Assembly: GCF_000426245.1 (NCBI RefSeq)
Contig: NZ_AUEZ01000013.1
Span: forward strand, 62,001 to 126,000
Direction: 5' to 3'
DNA: 64,000 nucleotides
DNA from: Bradyrhizobium sp. Ai1a-2
GTDB lineage: Bacteria > Pseudomonadota > Alphaproteobacteria > Rhizobiales > Xanthobacteraceae
This document shows, piece after piece, positions 34,135-42,887 of the stretch. The notes beneath the pieces are model-generated. The model had not been told where the DNA came from and made no database searches. It worked only from the letters and a program-made list of their open reading frames with translations. Numbering within the stretch: the stretch's first letter is position 1; every line of letters begins with the position of its first letter. The translations under genes and the position numbers were made by a program.

Positions 34135-34293
34135 ATGCATGAAGATATCCTCGACCGCAGCATTGACGTTCAAGTGCTGCGGCGCGAGCTCGAGGCCGAT
34201 GCCAGCACGCCCCTTGTCATTCGGGCCGAGCGTGGCGACGTCCTGACCTTACCCGTAGCAGAGCTGTTACAGTGTGCGATCGGACCGGGATAG
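34135..34293 (+). pseudogene. C-terminal relic of an OmpR-type response regulator
   Basis: A 52-codon frame reads MHEDILDRSIDVQVLRRELE then TPLVIRAERGDVLTLPVAEL and stops at 34291-34293. It aligns with the C-terminal winged helix of the intact regulator at 36747 (VHEDIFDRSIDVQVLRLRRK, then MIRTERGVGYVF). It has a three-residue loss and the recognition-wing residues are altered. No receiver domain is present. It looks like the end of a lost gene, truncated at its left and now adjoining a hydrolase. The region 34294-34712 shows no gene I can support. Confidence 0.75.
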
Positions 34294-34712
34294 CCGTCGA
34301 TGGTTGCATCCCGGGCCGGTGGCGCCGCGTCGTACTTGGTGCCGCCGGGCATATGATTTCGCCGGAGAAGTAATCATTTAGCGTGGCGACTGTGTCGATC
34401 ACCGGCTTCCTCCACGCCTTCTTTGGACCGGGCATGCTGCTCCTCGTTCGGATGCGAATCCTGGGCGAGGAGGTTGGACGGCGAGACGCTACATCTTGAC
34501 TACGGACCCGGGCCGTTCGGCTACAAGTGCAACGCATTCGGCTGCGGGTGTTGGAGGCGCGGCGAAAAACCGCCATATTGAACCGACAGGAATCAACCTT
34601 ATATTGTGTTGTCGGCGAGCAGCCATCGCTGCCAATGTTTTGGTGCCGCGGCCGCAAAGTGTGCTTCGCCCGAACCTTTCGCTTAAGAGCAACACAGATG
34701 AGGATCGACTGA

Positions 34713-36707
34713 GTGCTCGCCGGCTCGGCGCGCCCAACGGCGGACTTGGCTTTTATGAACCTCCGAATCGGTGACATCGTTGCGACAAACGTCTCGACCG
34801 ATTGTATCGGTCGCGAGAACGAACTGAAGCTGCTGGAGCGTCTCCTGGCCGATGGCGGACCCGTGATTGCCCGAGTCCACGGGATTGGGGGCATCGGTAA
34901 GTCAACATTGCTTTCGGCCTTCGCGGCGCGCGCAGAGCAGCTTGGCGCGACAGTCATCAGCCTCGATTGCCGTGCGATTGAGCCGACTGAGCGGGGCTTC
35001 CTGAGCGAGCTGAGCGCCGCGGTCGGCGCTGATCTTCGAAGCCCGGATGACGCCGCGCATGCCCTCGGGCGATTTGCACGGCGTGTCGTTCTCATGCTCG
35101 ATACCTACGAACGTTTCCGGTTGATGGACTCCTGGTTGCGACAGCTGTTCGTTCCCTCCTTGAGCGCCAACGTACGAATCGTGCTCTGCGGACGCGATCC
35201 CATGATGACCGGCTGGTTGACTGCGCCGGGTTGGCACGACCTTATTCTCACGCTTGCGCTCGACACGTTAGGTGATCGCGCCGCCCTCGATCTGCTCGAG
35301 CGGTCTCAGGCTTCCGCCGCCGATGCGCAGCAAATCATGCGCTTGACGCGCGGCCATCCGTTGGCTCTGAAGCTGGCAGTCGCCGGAGGACGCCGCACGG
35401 TCGACCTTGAGTCGGCGGTGTTGCCGCGCGTCGTGGAGGAGCTGACGCGGCTCTACGTCGCGGAGATCGGCGACGCGTTCACGCGGCGGGTGCTCAATGC
35501 AGCATCGGTCGTGCGGCGCACAACGCTGTCCTTGCTGAGCGCAATGCTGCCGGACGCCTCGCCGCAAGATGCGTATGAGCGGCTGCGCGCTCTTCCTTTC
35601 GTAACGATCAGCCGCGAGGGGCTGCATGTGCACGACACCATGCAGCAGACGATTGCTGCCGCCCTGAAAGCGGCGGACCCGACCACGTACCGAGAGCATC
35701 GTCGTGCGGCCTTCCGGCAGTTGCGTACCGAGTTTCGCAACGCCGGGGCATCGGAGATGTGGCGGTATACCGCCGACATGCTCTACATCATCGAAAATCC
35801 TGTGACGCGTAACGCGTTCTTCCCGCCAAATGCGAACCTTCTCGCGGTGGAAACAGCCAGTCCGGCTGACTGCCCCGCCATCGAAGCCATCGTGGCTCGC
35901 CACGAGGGCGATGAGGCCGCAGCCTGGCTGCTCGGATGGTGGCGGCGTGCGCCGCAGGCCTTTCGCGTCGTGCGCGATCAACACGGGGCGCTCGCCGGCT
36001 TCTATGTGCTATTCGAGGCGTCGAGCGATCTCGATGTTGCGAGCACCGAGGCTGATCCGGTCCTTCGAGGATGGCAAGCGGACCTTCGGCGCAACCCGGT
36101 TCCGGCCGATGCGCGCGTCCTGTTCTGCCTTCGCTGGCTGGGTGCCGCCAACGGTGAGGCGCCGTCGCCGGAACAAGGCGCCATTTGGCTCGACATGAAA
36201 CGGTCGTATATGGAGATGCGGCCGCATCTGCGTCGCATCTATTTGCCGGTCAACGACATCGCGACGTATGGGCCGATTGCAGCCGGGCTTGGGTTTCGTG
36301 TGCTCGAGGACGCGGGCACCAGCCTTGATGGCAAGACGTATCACACGGCGATGCTCGACTTCGGGCCGCAATCGGTGGACGGTTGGCTCGCCGGTCTGGT
36401 GGCGACAGAGCTTGGCATTGAAGACGAGCAACTCCTCGATGCCGATGCGCGCGAGCTGGTGTTGGGCGAGAGCCGTGTACCGCTGACCCGGCGAGAATTC
36501 GCCGTCATGCAAATGCTGACCGAGCGTCCCGGAACGGCGATCGACCGCGATGCGCTCCTCGATACGATCTGGGGACGGGACTACGAAGGCGGCAGCAATG
36601 TCGTGGATGCCGTCGTTCGGCTGCTGCGCAAAAAGCTGGGCGACCGCGCATCGTGCATCGAGTCTGTCAGCGGCGTTGGCTACCGATTCAGGCAAAAGTC
36701 AGCTTAG
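34713..36707 (+). CDS. STAND-type ATPase fused to GNAT-like and winged-helix domains
   Basis: The protein is about 664 residues. P-loop ATPase signatures come first: RVHGIGGIGKSTLLSAFAAR (Walker A, about 57-70), VVLMLDTYERFR (Walker B) and RGHPLALKLAVAGGR, the GxP sensor typical of STAND proteins. In the middle, RVVRDQHGALAGFYVLFEAS and YGPIAAGLGFRVLEDAGTS resemble an acetyltransferase fold. The C-terminus has an OmpR/PhoB-type winged helix (LTRREFAVMQMLTERPGTAI, then VVDAVVRLLRKKLG and VSGVGYRFRQ). GTG 34713 has GAGG nine bases ahead; ATG 34755 is the alternative. It is a cytoplasmic transcriptional switch in which ATP binding or oligomerisation is expected to gate DNA binding. The inducer is unknown. 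Confidence 0.8.
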   Translation: MLAGSARPTADLAFMNLRIGDIVATNVSTDCIGRENELKLLERLLADGGPVIARVHGIGGIGKSTLLSAFAARAEQLGATVISLDCRAIEPTERGFLSELSAAVGADLRSPDDAAHALGRFARRVVLMLDTYERFRLMDSWLRQLFVPSLSANVRIVLCGRDPMMTGWLTAPGWHDLILTLALDTLGDRAALDLLERSQASAADAQQIMRLTRGHPLALKLAVAGGRRTVDLESAVLPRVVEELTRLYVAEIGDAFTRRVLNAASVVRRTTLSLLSAMLPDASPQDAYERLRALPFVTISREGLHVHDTMQQTIAAALKAADPTTYREHRRAAFRQLRTEFRNAGASEMWRYTADMLYIIENPVTRNAFFPPNANLLAVETASPADCPAIEAIVARHEGDEAAAWLLGWWRRAPQAFRVVRDQHGALAGFYVLFEASSDLDVASTEADPVLRGWQADLRRNPVPADARVLFCLRWLGAANGEAPSPEQGAIWLDMKRSYMEMRPHLRRIYLPVNDIATYGPIAAGLGFRVLEDAGTSLDGKTYHTAMLDFGPQSVDGWLAGLVATELGIEDEQLLDADARELVLGESRVPLTRREFAVMQMLTERPGTAIDRDALLDTIWGRDYEGGSNVVDAVVRLLRKKLGDRASCIESVSGVGYRFRQKSA

Positions 36708-36746
36708 GTGCAGGGAATGGTACCGGCGCCGCGGCGACGCGGAGCT

Positions 36747-37568
36747 TCAATATCGTTCCACCGGCAGCACAAAGACGTAGCCGACACCTCGTTCCGTCCG
36801 GATCATGTCCGGCGCGTTTGGATCGACCTTCAATTTTCGGCGCAGCCGCAAGACCTGGACATCGATACTGCGATCGAAGATGTCCTCGTGAACGCGGGTC
36901 GCTTGCAGCAAATGCTCGCGTGTCAGCGGGCGCTGCGACGCTTTGAGAAAAGCCAGCAAAAGCGCATACTCGCCTTTGCTCAGCGAGACCTGCTTCCCAC
37001 TTGGGTCGATCAGCCGTCGCCTGCGGCGTTCAAGCTGACAACCGCCGAATCGGTATCCGCCACGCTCGAAATCGCGGGCGCGCGACGTCCGCCCGATCTC
37101 CTGGCGCCGCAGCACCGCATGGACTCGGGCGAGCAATTCCCTGAGGCTGAAGGGCTTCGCGATATAGTCGTCCGCGCCGAACTCGAGGCCCAGAACGCGA
37201 TCGATTTCGTCGAGCCGATGACCGGTCATGATGATGATCGGAACGTCCGAATACGAGCGGATCTCCCTCAGGAGATCGAGCCCATCGTCGTTCCCCAACC
37301 GCAGGTCAAGCAGGATCAAGCTGGGGTACGTTCTTGCAAACAGATGATTGAACTCACGGCGATTGGACGCAGCACTCGCAGAGAGATCTCGTTCCACGAG
37401 ATAATCGGTCACCATTGACCGAATCCCTTCGTCATCATCGACAACGATAATGTGATCTTTTTTGATTGAGTTTGCGGTCATGCCACGAACGCCGCGAGAA
37501 GCGTCGAAGACGTTAGAAGAAAATCGCTCATCCACCACGACCCTCGCCAGGGAGTGCTCTTGTCCCAT
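36747..37568 (-). CDS. OmpR family response regulator
   Basis: The receiver domain has the acidic pocket IIVVDDDEGIRSMVTDYLVE, the phospho-Asp in LILLDLRLGNDDGL and Lys in GADDYIAKPFSLRELLARVH. The C-terminal winged helix has LTREHLLQATRVHEDIFDRS, then IDVQVLRLRRKLKVD and MIRTERGVGYVF. ATG 37568 has GGAG six bases upstream and gives a 29-residue N-terminal extension over the more usual start at 37481 (MTANSIKKDH). No histidine kinase is adjacent. It is convergent with the STAND gene, whose winged helix is of the same class, and the relic at 34135 is its paralogue. Confidence 0.9.
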   Translation of the reverse strand: MGQEHSLARVVVDERFSSNVFDASRGVRGMTANSIKKDHIIVVDDDEGIRSMVTDYLVERDLSASAASNRREFNHLFARTYPSLILLDLRLGNDDGLDLLREIRSYSDVPIIIMTGHRLDEIDRVLGLEFGADDYIAKPFSLRELLARVHAVLRRQEIGRTSRARDFERGGYRFGGCQLERRRRRLIDPSGKQVSLSKGEYALLLAFLKASQRPLTREHLLQATRVHEDIFDRSIDVQVLRLRRKLKVDPNAPDMIRTERGVGYVFVLPVERY

Positions 37569-37956
37569 CAAAGTCTCCGATCTCGGAGAGTGACGAAACG
37601 ATCTAAGACGAAGCCCGTGGAATTTACTGCAGCGCCGCAAGCAGAGAACATGAGCCCTGACGAACGGACATTCCGCTCTATGACCGTCAGTGGCACTGCT
37701 TGCTCATCAATCGCAGCGTATTTGTCATACCGGACCATGTTTTTCAACTGACGCTGGCTTCGGCCATCTATGCGTCGATCCAGGGTCTCTTTGCGAATGC
37801 GAGCGACTTTGTCGAACATTCGAGCTTCAATTTGCTTCGGAAGATTGGATGCCGTTCAGCCTTCTTGGAATCTGAACGGCTCGATTAGCTGCCTTTGCCG
37901 TGCTCGCGCAGAAAACGAGGGTCGCCATTCCTGGAAACCCGCTGTGCGGCATGGCT

Positions 37957-38262
37957 TCACGGAAGCCCGCGCGTCACTCGCGTGGGCGCATCGAGGATGT
38001 CGAAATCCTTGGACGTAATGTTCGTCAAGTTCGGATGCGCGATTACAGCGGCGGCTACCTCTCCGGCCATGTACGCCTCCATGGCGGCGCGATCGGTCCA
38101 GATATAAACGCCGCCATAGGTGTTAGTCGCTGGATCGGCGATCCAGTACTTGGTCGCGAGACCCGGCATTTTGGCGAATGTGGGCGCCAAATCGCGACAA
38201 AGCGCGAGATAGTCCTGCTCGGTTGTATTCTCGAGATTGTAGGTAATGATTTGAACGTGCAT
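37957..38262 (-). CDS. Small monooxygenase-like (YdhR/ABM-type) protein
   Basis: The 101-residue alpha+beta protein begins MHVQIITYNLENTTEQDYLA, then FAKMPGLATKYWIADPATNT and YGGVYIWTDRAAMEAYMAGE. This matches the ferredoxin-like monooxygenase family (YdhR), where the Y-G-G-V-Y-x-W phrase is diagnostic. GAAAGGAACC precedes ATG 38262. It is a single gene. Such proteins may oxidise or bind small aromatic compounds without a cofactor. No substrate can be assigned. Confidence 0.85.
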   Translation of the reverse strand: MHVQIITYNLENTTEQDYLALCRDLAPTFAKMPGLATKYWIADPATNTYGGVYIWTDRAAMEAYMAGEVAAAVIAHPNLTNITSKDFDILDAPTRVTRGLP

Positions 38263-38578
38263 CGGCGGTTCCTTTCTTCAGTCTGCCTGCAGGCCTCGCC
38301 GTTACAACGTCGCGCGGTGGAACGGCTGGCCTGACCTCCGCGTAAAGGTCGGCGATGCCGAAGTCATGATGCAGTCATGAGAGAAAAATGAGATGAGACG
38401 GCGGGTACGTCCGCGTGCGCTTGGCGAGAGCCGCACCTGCGCGTTTAGCCTTCAGCAGACTGGCAGGGGTCGTTCAAGAAGACGGGAGCAGCCCGCGAGC
38501 AGCCGGTCACGCCCAGAGCGTTGCGCGGTTGCGAGGACGAGACAAGTTTCGCGGGGGTGACGCGCCCCCGCTTCTCCG

Positions 38579-39016
38579 TTACCGGCCGGCGAGCATCGGC
38601 GGGCCGACAACCTCGATCTGCAAACTCTTTGCAAGGGCCAGCAAGTCCGTATCGCCGCCCTCTGCGATCACGCGGAGCGCCTCTTCGCAGCCCCCGGGCG
38701 AAGCGATCGCCAGCATTCGGAATGGTGAACCAAACGGGTTACACCACGCGTGGGGGATATCCTTGCTCGCGGAAACCGAAGAGCCAGCGGCAACGTCGAA
38801 AGTCTTGTCGCCGTAGAGGAAGCGCGCCGTGCCTTCCAGGATGATAAAATGCTCATCCTCGTTGCGATGAATGTGCACGGGAGTGCCGTCACCCGGCTGC
38901 GAAATGATTTCGACAACCGAAAAAGCGCCGTTGGTATCCGCGGCCGACGTACGGATCAGGCAGCGCTCTCCCGGCCGCGTTTGCAGCCATTCTGCATTGT
39001 CGGGACCGTTGCTCAT
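38579..39016 (-). CDS. Cytoplasmic cupin-domain protein
   Basis: The 145-residue protein has IISQPGDGTPVHIHRNEDEH then FIILEGTARFLYGDKTFDVA as the first cupin motif (H-x-H...E...). KDIPHAWCNPFGS is the second motif, with His. The full metal site (two His, Glu, His) is present. AGGAGG precedes ATG 39016. It has no signal peptide, unlike the two secreted cupins at 15969 and 18537. It could be a dioxygenase-like or isomerase-like enzyme; the substrate is unknown. Confidence 0.88.
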   Translation of the reverse strand: MSNGPDNAEWLQTRPGERCLIRTSAADTNGAFSVVEIISQPGDGTPVHIHRNEDEHFIILEGTARFLYGDKTFDVAAGSSVSASKDIPHAWCNPFGSPFRMLAIASPGGCEEALRVIAEGGDTDLLALAKSLQIEVVGPPMLAGR

Positions 39017-39149
39017 TGTGGACCTCCTCTGAAAATGCCGCGCCTTGCCACGCGTGGTAACGCCGTTCTGACGGCAGATGTAAAGGCGCGCAACGATCGG
39101 CAAGCATGCGATATCGAATTACGCTTGCCGCGCCGCTGCACGTTCTGTG

Positions 39150-40157
39150 TTATTTCCTCGCTTCGTCGGGGCGGTTTTCAGAAGACTCTGGGAGAGCGCG
39201 GAGAAATGCTTTGACCACCGTGGCGGCGTTATCTGAGGCCAGATGTTCGAGCTCATTCTCCGTGTTTTCGCCGGCGCCGCCGCCGGCCAGATCTGACAAG
39301 CCGCGGAAGGCTATGAAGGGGATATGGTTCGAATAGGCCACGTGGGCGACGGACGCACTTTCGTTGTCAACTAGGTTGGCCTTGAAGGTATCATAGATCC
39401 ACTTGCGGAATTCGGCATTGTCGATGAAGGCCGGACCGGAGACGCCGGGACCTCCGATGACCACACGGGGATCCGCGACACCGCAGACATCCCGTTTCAG
39501 GCAGGTTTTCAACTCGACTTTCGTTGCGATCGAACGTGCGGCCTCCAGCATGTTCGGATCGACGTCAAACCAGAAGCGCTTTTCCGGCTTGTCCTGACCC
39601 GGATGAGCTATTTCCACCGCATAGGGAAAGATCATGCCGTAGTTCGGCAGCGTCGCGCCGAGCCATTTCGGCACCGACCAGCCTGCCCCGGTTTTCCGGG
39701 CAAAGACGGATTCGAGATATTCCGACCATCGATCGGCCACGACGACATCCCCTGCTGAAAGGCTGGGGTTGATGCCGCCGGCGATGCCGGAGAAAACGAT
39801 GCGCCTGATCTTGAAATGATCAATTGCGCCCTGCGTGGTCATGGCGGCGTTGACCATCGACACACCGCTGAGGAAAAGAACCACGTCTTTGCCCTCGAGT
39901 TGACCCACGATGTAAGTCACATCCGCTATGATCTCCGTCCGGGTCACGCTCATGGCATTCTTGAGCGCGAGCCATTCGGGACTGTATGCTGAGATGATGG
40001 CGATCCGCGGCGTAGGGTCCACCTGTTCAGCCGCAGCCGCACGATCCGTCAGGAGGGCCAATGAGGCCAACAAGAGTGGCGCAAACCGCAAAGCATTCCA
40101 CCGTCGTGACCGACTGGGGGATGCCTTGCTATCCGATCTCGATGCGGGTTTTTTCAC
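39150..40157 (-). CDS. Exported purine-nucleosidase-like (PNP/MTAN superfamily) protein
   Basis: The 335-residue protein has a basic N-terminus and signal peptide (FAPLLLASLALLTDRAAAAE). IAIISAYSPEWLALKNAMSV and KDVVLFLSGVSMVNAAMTTQ follow, then RRIVFSGIAGGINPSLSAGD, the nucleoside phosphorylase glycine-rich strand. ESASVAHVAYSNHIPFIAFR holds the MTAN-type Glu position, and GLSDLAGG the catalytic-Asp phrase. It is longer than cytosolic MTA/SAH nucleosidase because of a leader and insertions. An exported version is unusual, so it may salvage extracellular nucleosides. It is a single minus-strand gene. Confidence 0.85.
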   Translation of the reverse strand: MKKPASRSDSKASPSRSRRWNALRFAPLLLASLALLTDRAAAAEQVDPTPRIAIISAYSPEWLALKNAMSVTRTEIIADVTYIVGQLEGKDVVLFLSGVSMVNAAMTTQGAIDHFKIRRIVFSGIAGGINPSLSAGDVVVADRWSEYLESVFARKTGAGWSVPKWLGATLPNYGMIFPYAVEIAHPGQDKPEKRFWFDVDPNMLEAARSIATKVELKTCLKRDVCGVADPRVVIGGPGVSGPAFIDNAEFRKWIYDTFKANLVDNESASVAHVAYSNHIPFIAFRGLSDLAGGGAGENTENELEHLASDNAATVVKAFLRALPESSENRPDEARK

Positions 40158-40324
40158 GAAGGGCTACGAACAAGTCTGGAGGCGGCGGGATGTGAGAGTG
40201 ACGACAGGCCACTCTCACATCGATCGACGCGGGGTACGTTTCTCTATTGCTCGCTCACTGTCAGCGGAATATCGCGCAGACGCCGCGCTCAAACCATGCT
40301 TTGGTCGCGAACATCTCGGAGTTC

Positions 40325-41095
40325 TCAGCGGTCGCTGGCGTTGGGCTCAGTTGTGTAGCGAGCGGCTTTGATGGAGCGAGGCCAGGGCAGCAGCATCGCG
40401 ACTCGCTCGCGGTATTGCCGATACTGATCGCCGAACACCGCAATCAGATCGCGCTCCTCCAGGCTGGCGCCAACGAAAATGTAGGCTGTTGCGACGGCGG
40501 CGAATAGAAAGTGCCCACCCGTCATTGTTGGCGTCGACCAGAAAGCGATGATGAATCCCAGATAGAGTGGATGGCGTATCAGTCTGTACAAAAATGGAGT
40601 CTTGAAACGAGAGCCAACAGCGCTGGCGGCTGGATCTGCGAACACCTGTTGCAGACCGAACAGCTCAAAGTGGTTGATCTGGAAGGTGGCGAAGAGCACG
40701 ATTGACCAGCCGAACAGTGCGAGCCCCGACAGGGCCATGGCGGCGGTCGGATCCGCAACACTCCAGACTATCGCGGGAATGGGGCGCCATTGCCAAGCCA
40801 GCAGGATCAGGGCCAGACTGGCGAGAAGGACATAGACGCTTCGCTCGATTGCGCTTGGGATGAACCGGGTCCACCACTGCTTGAATGACCTCCGGGCCAT
40901 CACGCTGTGCTGGATAGCGAAAAGCGACAACAGCAGCAGATTGATGATCACCACCTCGAGCATTGGCGTGGCGGGCCCTGAGTCGATGTCTTTCGGCACG
41001 ACCGCGCCGAAGACGAAGCCGATCATATAGAGAAACGTGCCCAGGAAGATTGCATAGGCGATCAATCCGAAACAGATTGAGACAATTCGGGCCAT
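40325..41095 (-). CDS. mddA: Methanethiol S-methyltransferase
   Basis: The 256-residue integral-membrane protein has about five hydrophobic segments. The opening MARIVSICFGLIAYAIFLGT, the phrase FATFQINHFELFGLQQVFAD and the C-terminal FLYRLIRHPLYLGFIIAFWS, then GHFLFAAVATAYIFVGASLE and ERDL, place it in the isoprenylcysteine methyltransferase-like family, MddA branch. MddA methylates methanethiol to dimethyl sulfide using S-adenosylmethionine and is described in Pseudomonas and Bradyrhizobium. GAAAAAGGAG lies upstream of ATG 41095. It is a single gene. NnrU-like proteins are the main alternative, but the NHFELFG segment favours MddA. Confidence 0.82.
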   Translation of the reverse strand: MARIVSICFGLIAYAIFLGTFLYMIGFVFGAVVPKDIDSGPATPMLEVVIINLLLLSLFAIQHSVMARRSFKQWWTRFIPSAIERSVYVLLASLALILLAWQWRPIPAIVWSVADPTAAMALSGLALFGWSIVLFATFQINHFELFGLQQVFADPAASAVGSRFKTPFLYRLIRHPLYLGFIIAFWSTPTMTGGHFLFAAVATAYIFVGASLEERDLIAVFGDQYRQYRERVAMLLPWPRSIKAARYTTEPNASDR

Positions 41096-41299
41096 TTTTG
41101 CTCCTTTTTCAGAGGGGGAGATGTTCGATCATCTCGCACCGTGACCGAGTATTCAGCGCAAGCAGGAGTGTTCTGACCGGGTATCTCGTCATCTTCACCT
41201 GCTCGCATCGCGCGGCAAAGGATGGAGAGGTGCGGTGACGGCGCTGTTTCATTTCTGCTTTAAAGGGTTGCAGACGTAATATTGGTCGTCGCCCCCCCT

Positions 41300-41384
41300 T
41301 CTATTCTAACAGGTTTTCTTCACGCGAACCGGCGTCCACCCTCGGATCAGGTCCGAGGGCATGCCTTGCTCGAAAACGCTCTGG
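41300..41384. repeat. Dispersed repeat, family A (partial copy)
   Basis: GGTTTTCTTCACGCGAACCG then GCGTCCACC, an inserted CTCGGATCAGGTCCGAGGG hairpin, and GCTCGAAAACGCTCTGG match the second half of the family A repeat. It fills most of the gap between mddA and the TetR gene. The remaining 41096-41299 shows nothing recognised. Confidence 0.65.
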
Positions 41385-41407
41385 GACGACGCTGGACTAA
41401 TGCGGCG

Positions 41408-42073
41408 CTAGCGGCACATCACGTCGACGGCGCCGTTGACGATGGCTTCGAGTTCTTTGCGTGGCACGCGGGCTCGGGCGCGGAGCGCGAGGGTGTGGAG
41501 GGTGGCGGAGGCGAGCTGCCCGAGCGTGGCGATATCAGCGGTCGCCGGCAGTTCGCCTTTGTCGACGGCGCGGCGGAAGCATGACGCAAAAGCCTTGTCG
41601 AGTTCGACGAAGCCTTCGAGCGCCAAGGCGCGGATCTCGGGATCGCCGACCGCGTCGGAAGCCGCCGTCACCACCGTGAAGCAGCCGCGAGGAGAATCGC
41701 CGGAGAGATAGATATCCAGCGCCACGGCATAGATGCGCGCCAGCCTTTCGCGGATCGGCAGCTCCTCGCGGAAGATGTCGATCATCGCGGCGCGCGCATC
41801 GTCGCGATAGCGCTGATAGCTCTTGATGTAGAGCTCGCGCTTGTCACCGAACGCACCATAGAGACTCGGCCGGTTCATGCCGGTGGCGGCGCTGAGATCG
41901 TCGAGCGACGTCGCGGCAAAGCCGCGGTTGCGGAACAGGTCGAGCGCCTTGCCGAGCGCAACGTCGGGCTCATAGGCGCGCGGCCGCCCGCGCCGCTTTG
42001 GCTCGGCAGCATCGGCCTGTTTGCCAGCGGGTGGTTTGGCAGCAGATGGCAGCCTCTTCTTTTTTTGTACCAT
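41408..42073 (-). CDS. TetR/AcrR family transcriptional regulator
   Basis: The 221-residue protein has a basic Lys/Ala-rich N-tail (KRLPSAAKPPAGKQ), then RRGRPRAYEPDVALGKALDL and FAATSLDDLSAATGMNRPSL, YGAFGDKRELYIKSYQRY as the helix-turn-helix. The C-terminus has DSPRGCFTVVTAASDAVGD, of the TetR_C_16 kind. ATG 42073 follows a short AT-rich leader. It is divergent from the GST gene with 96 bases between, so it likely represses that gene and itself. No exact palindrome is visible in the gap. Confidence 0.9.
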   Translation of the reverse strand: MVQKKKRLPSAAKPPAGKQADAAEPKRRGRPRAYEPDVALGKALDLFRNRGFAATSLDDLSAATGMNRPSLYGAFGDKRELYIKSYQRYRDDARAAMIDIFREELPIRERLARIYAVALDIYLSGDSPRGCFTVVTAASDAVGDPEIRALALEGFVELDKAFASCFRRAVDKGELPATADIATLGQLASATLHTLALRARARVPRKELEAIVNGAVDVMCR

Positions 42074-42169
42074 TTCGCAGGAAATTCCTTGACCGAAACC
42101 ATATTATGCAGAACAGTATAAAAATCAACACGCGGCCCGCCGCCGGGCCGAAACGCGAAGGAGGCACCC

Positions 42170-42814
42170 ATGGAGCTTTATTTCTCGCCGCTCGCCTGTT
42201 CGATGGCGACCCGCATCTCGCTGTATGAAGCGGGCGCAAGCGCCGACTATCTCGAGGTCGATCCGAGGACAAAAGTGGTGCTGAAGGACGGATCGGATTT
42301 CGCCAAGGTCAATCCGCTCGGCCTGGTGCCGACGCTGCGCACCGATGATGGCGCGGTGCTGACCGAGAATGCCGCGATCCTGCAATATGTCGCCGACCAT
42401 TTCCCGCAGGCCAATCTCGGCAGCGGGCCCGGCATGGAGCGCAGCCGATTGCATCAATGGCTGTGCTTCATCGGCACCGAGCTGCACAAGGGCCTGTTCG
42501 TGACGCTGTTGGACAAGAAGGCGCCGCAGGACGCCAAGTCCTACGTGCTGGAGAAGAACCTGTCGCGGCTCGACTATCTCGAGAACTATCTGAAGGGGCG
42601 CGAGTACCTGCTCGACCATTTCAGCGTGGCGGACGCTTATCTCGTCACCATCATCAACTGGACCATGGCGACGCCGCCGATCGAACTGGCAAAATGGCCG
42701 GCGCTGAAGGCCTATTACGACCGCGTGCGCGCGCGGCCCTCGGTCGCGAAGGCAATCGCGGAGGAGTTCGAGCTCTACAAGGCCGAGATCGCACGCCACA
42801 AGGCGGCCGCGTAG
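42170..42814 (+). CDS. Glutathione S-transferase family protein
   Basis: The 214-residue protein begins MELYFSPLACSMATRISLYE, with the Ser/Cys region at residues 6-12 typical of Beta/Theta-like bacterial GSTs. The GSH-site phrase NPLGLVPTLRTDDGAVLTEN and AAILQYVADHFP follow. The C-terminal helical domain has YLLDHFSVADAYLVTIINW. GGAGG sits seven bases ahead of ATG 42170. It is divergent from the TetR gene and probably repressed by it, suggesting an inducible detoxification enzyme. Confidence 0.93.
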   Translation: MELYFSPLACSMATRISLYEAGASADYLEVDPRTKVVLKDGSDFAKVNPLGLVPTLRTDDGAVLTENAAILQYVADHFPQANLGSGPGMERSRLHQWLCFIGTELHKGLFVTLLDKKAPQDAKSYVLEKNLSRLDYLENYLKGREYLLDHFSVADAYLVTIINWTMATPPIELAKWPALKAYYDRVRARPSVAKAIAEEFELYKAEIARHKAAA

Positions 42815-42835
42815 TAACTAAGCTGCCGCACAACA

Positions 42836-42866
42836 CCCTATCGTCCCGGCTCAAGGCCGGGACGAC
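42836..42866. repeat. Short inverted repeat (core of the 520-642 element)
   Basis: TCGTCCCGGC-TCAAG-GCCGGGACGA is a perfect stem with a 5-base loop directly after the GST stop codon. It equals the right arm tip of the 520-642 repeat. It could act as a weak terminator. Confidence 0.65.
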
Positions 42867-42887
42867 ACCGGAATTGTGGGACGTTCG

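Noticed and set aside
34217..35095. 292-codon minus-strand frame opposite the STAND gene start
   Set aside because: Arg/Ser-rich composition, no motif, and it covers the well-supported Walker A region in antisense.
37700..37888. Forward 62-codon frame (LINRSVFVIPDHVFQ...)
   Set aside because: Protein-like in composition but with no ribosome site or recognisable family. It may be a relic, but I cannot support it.
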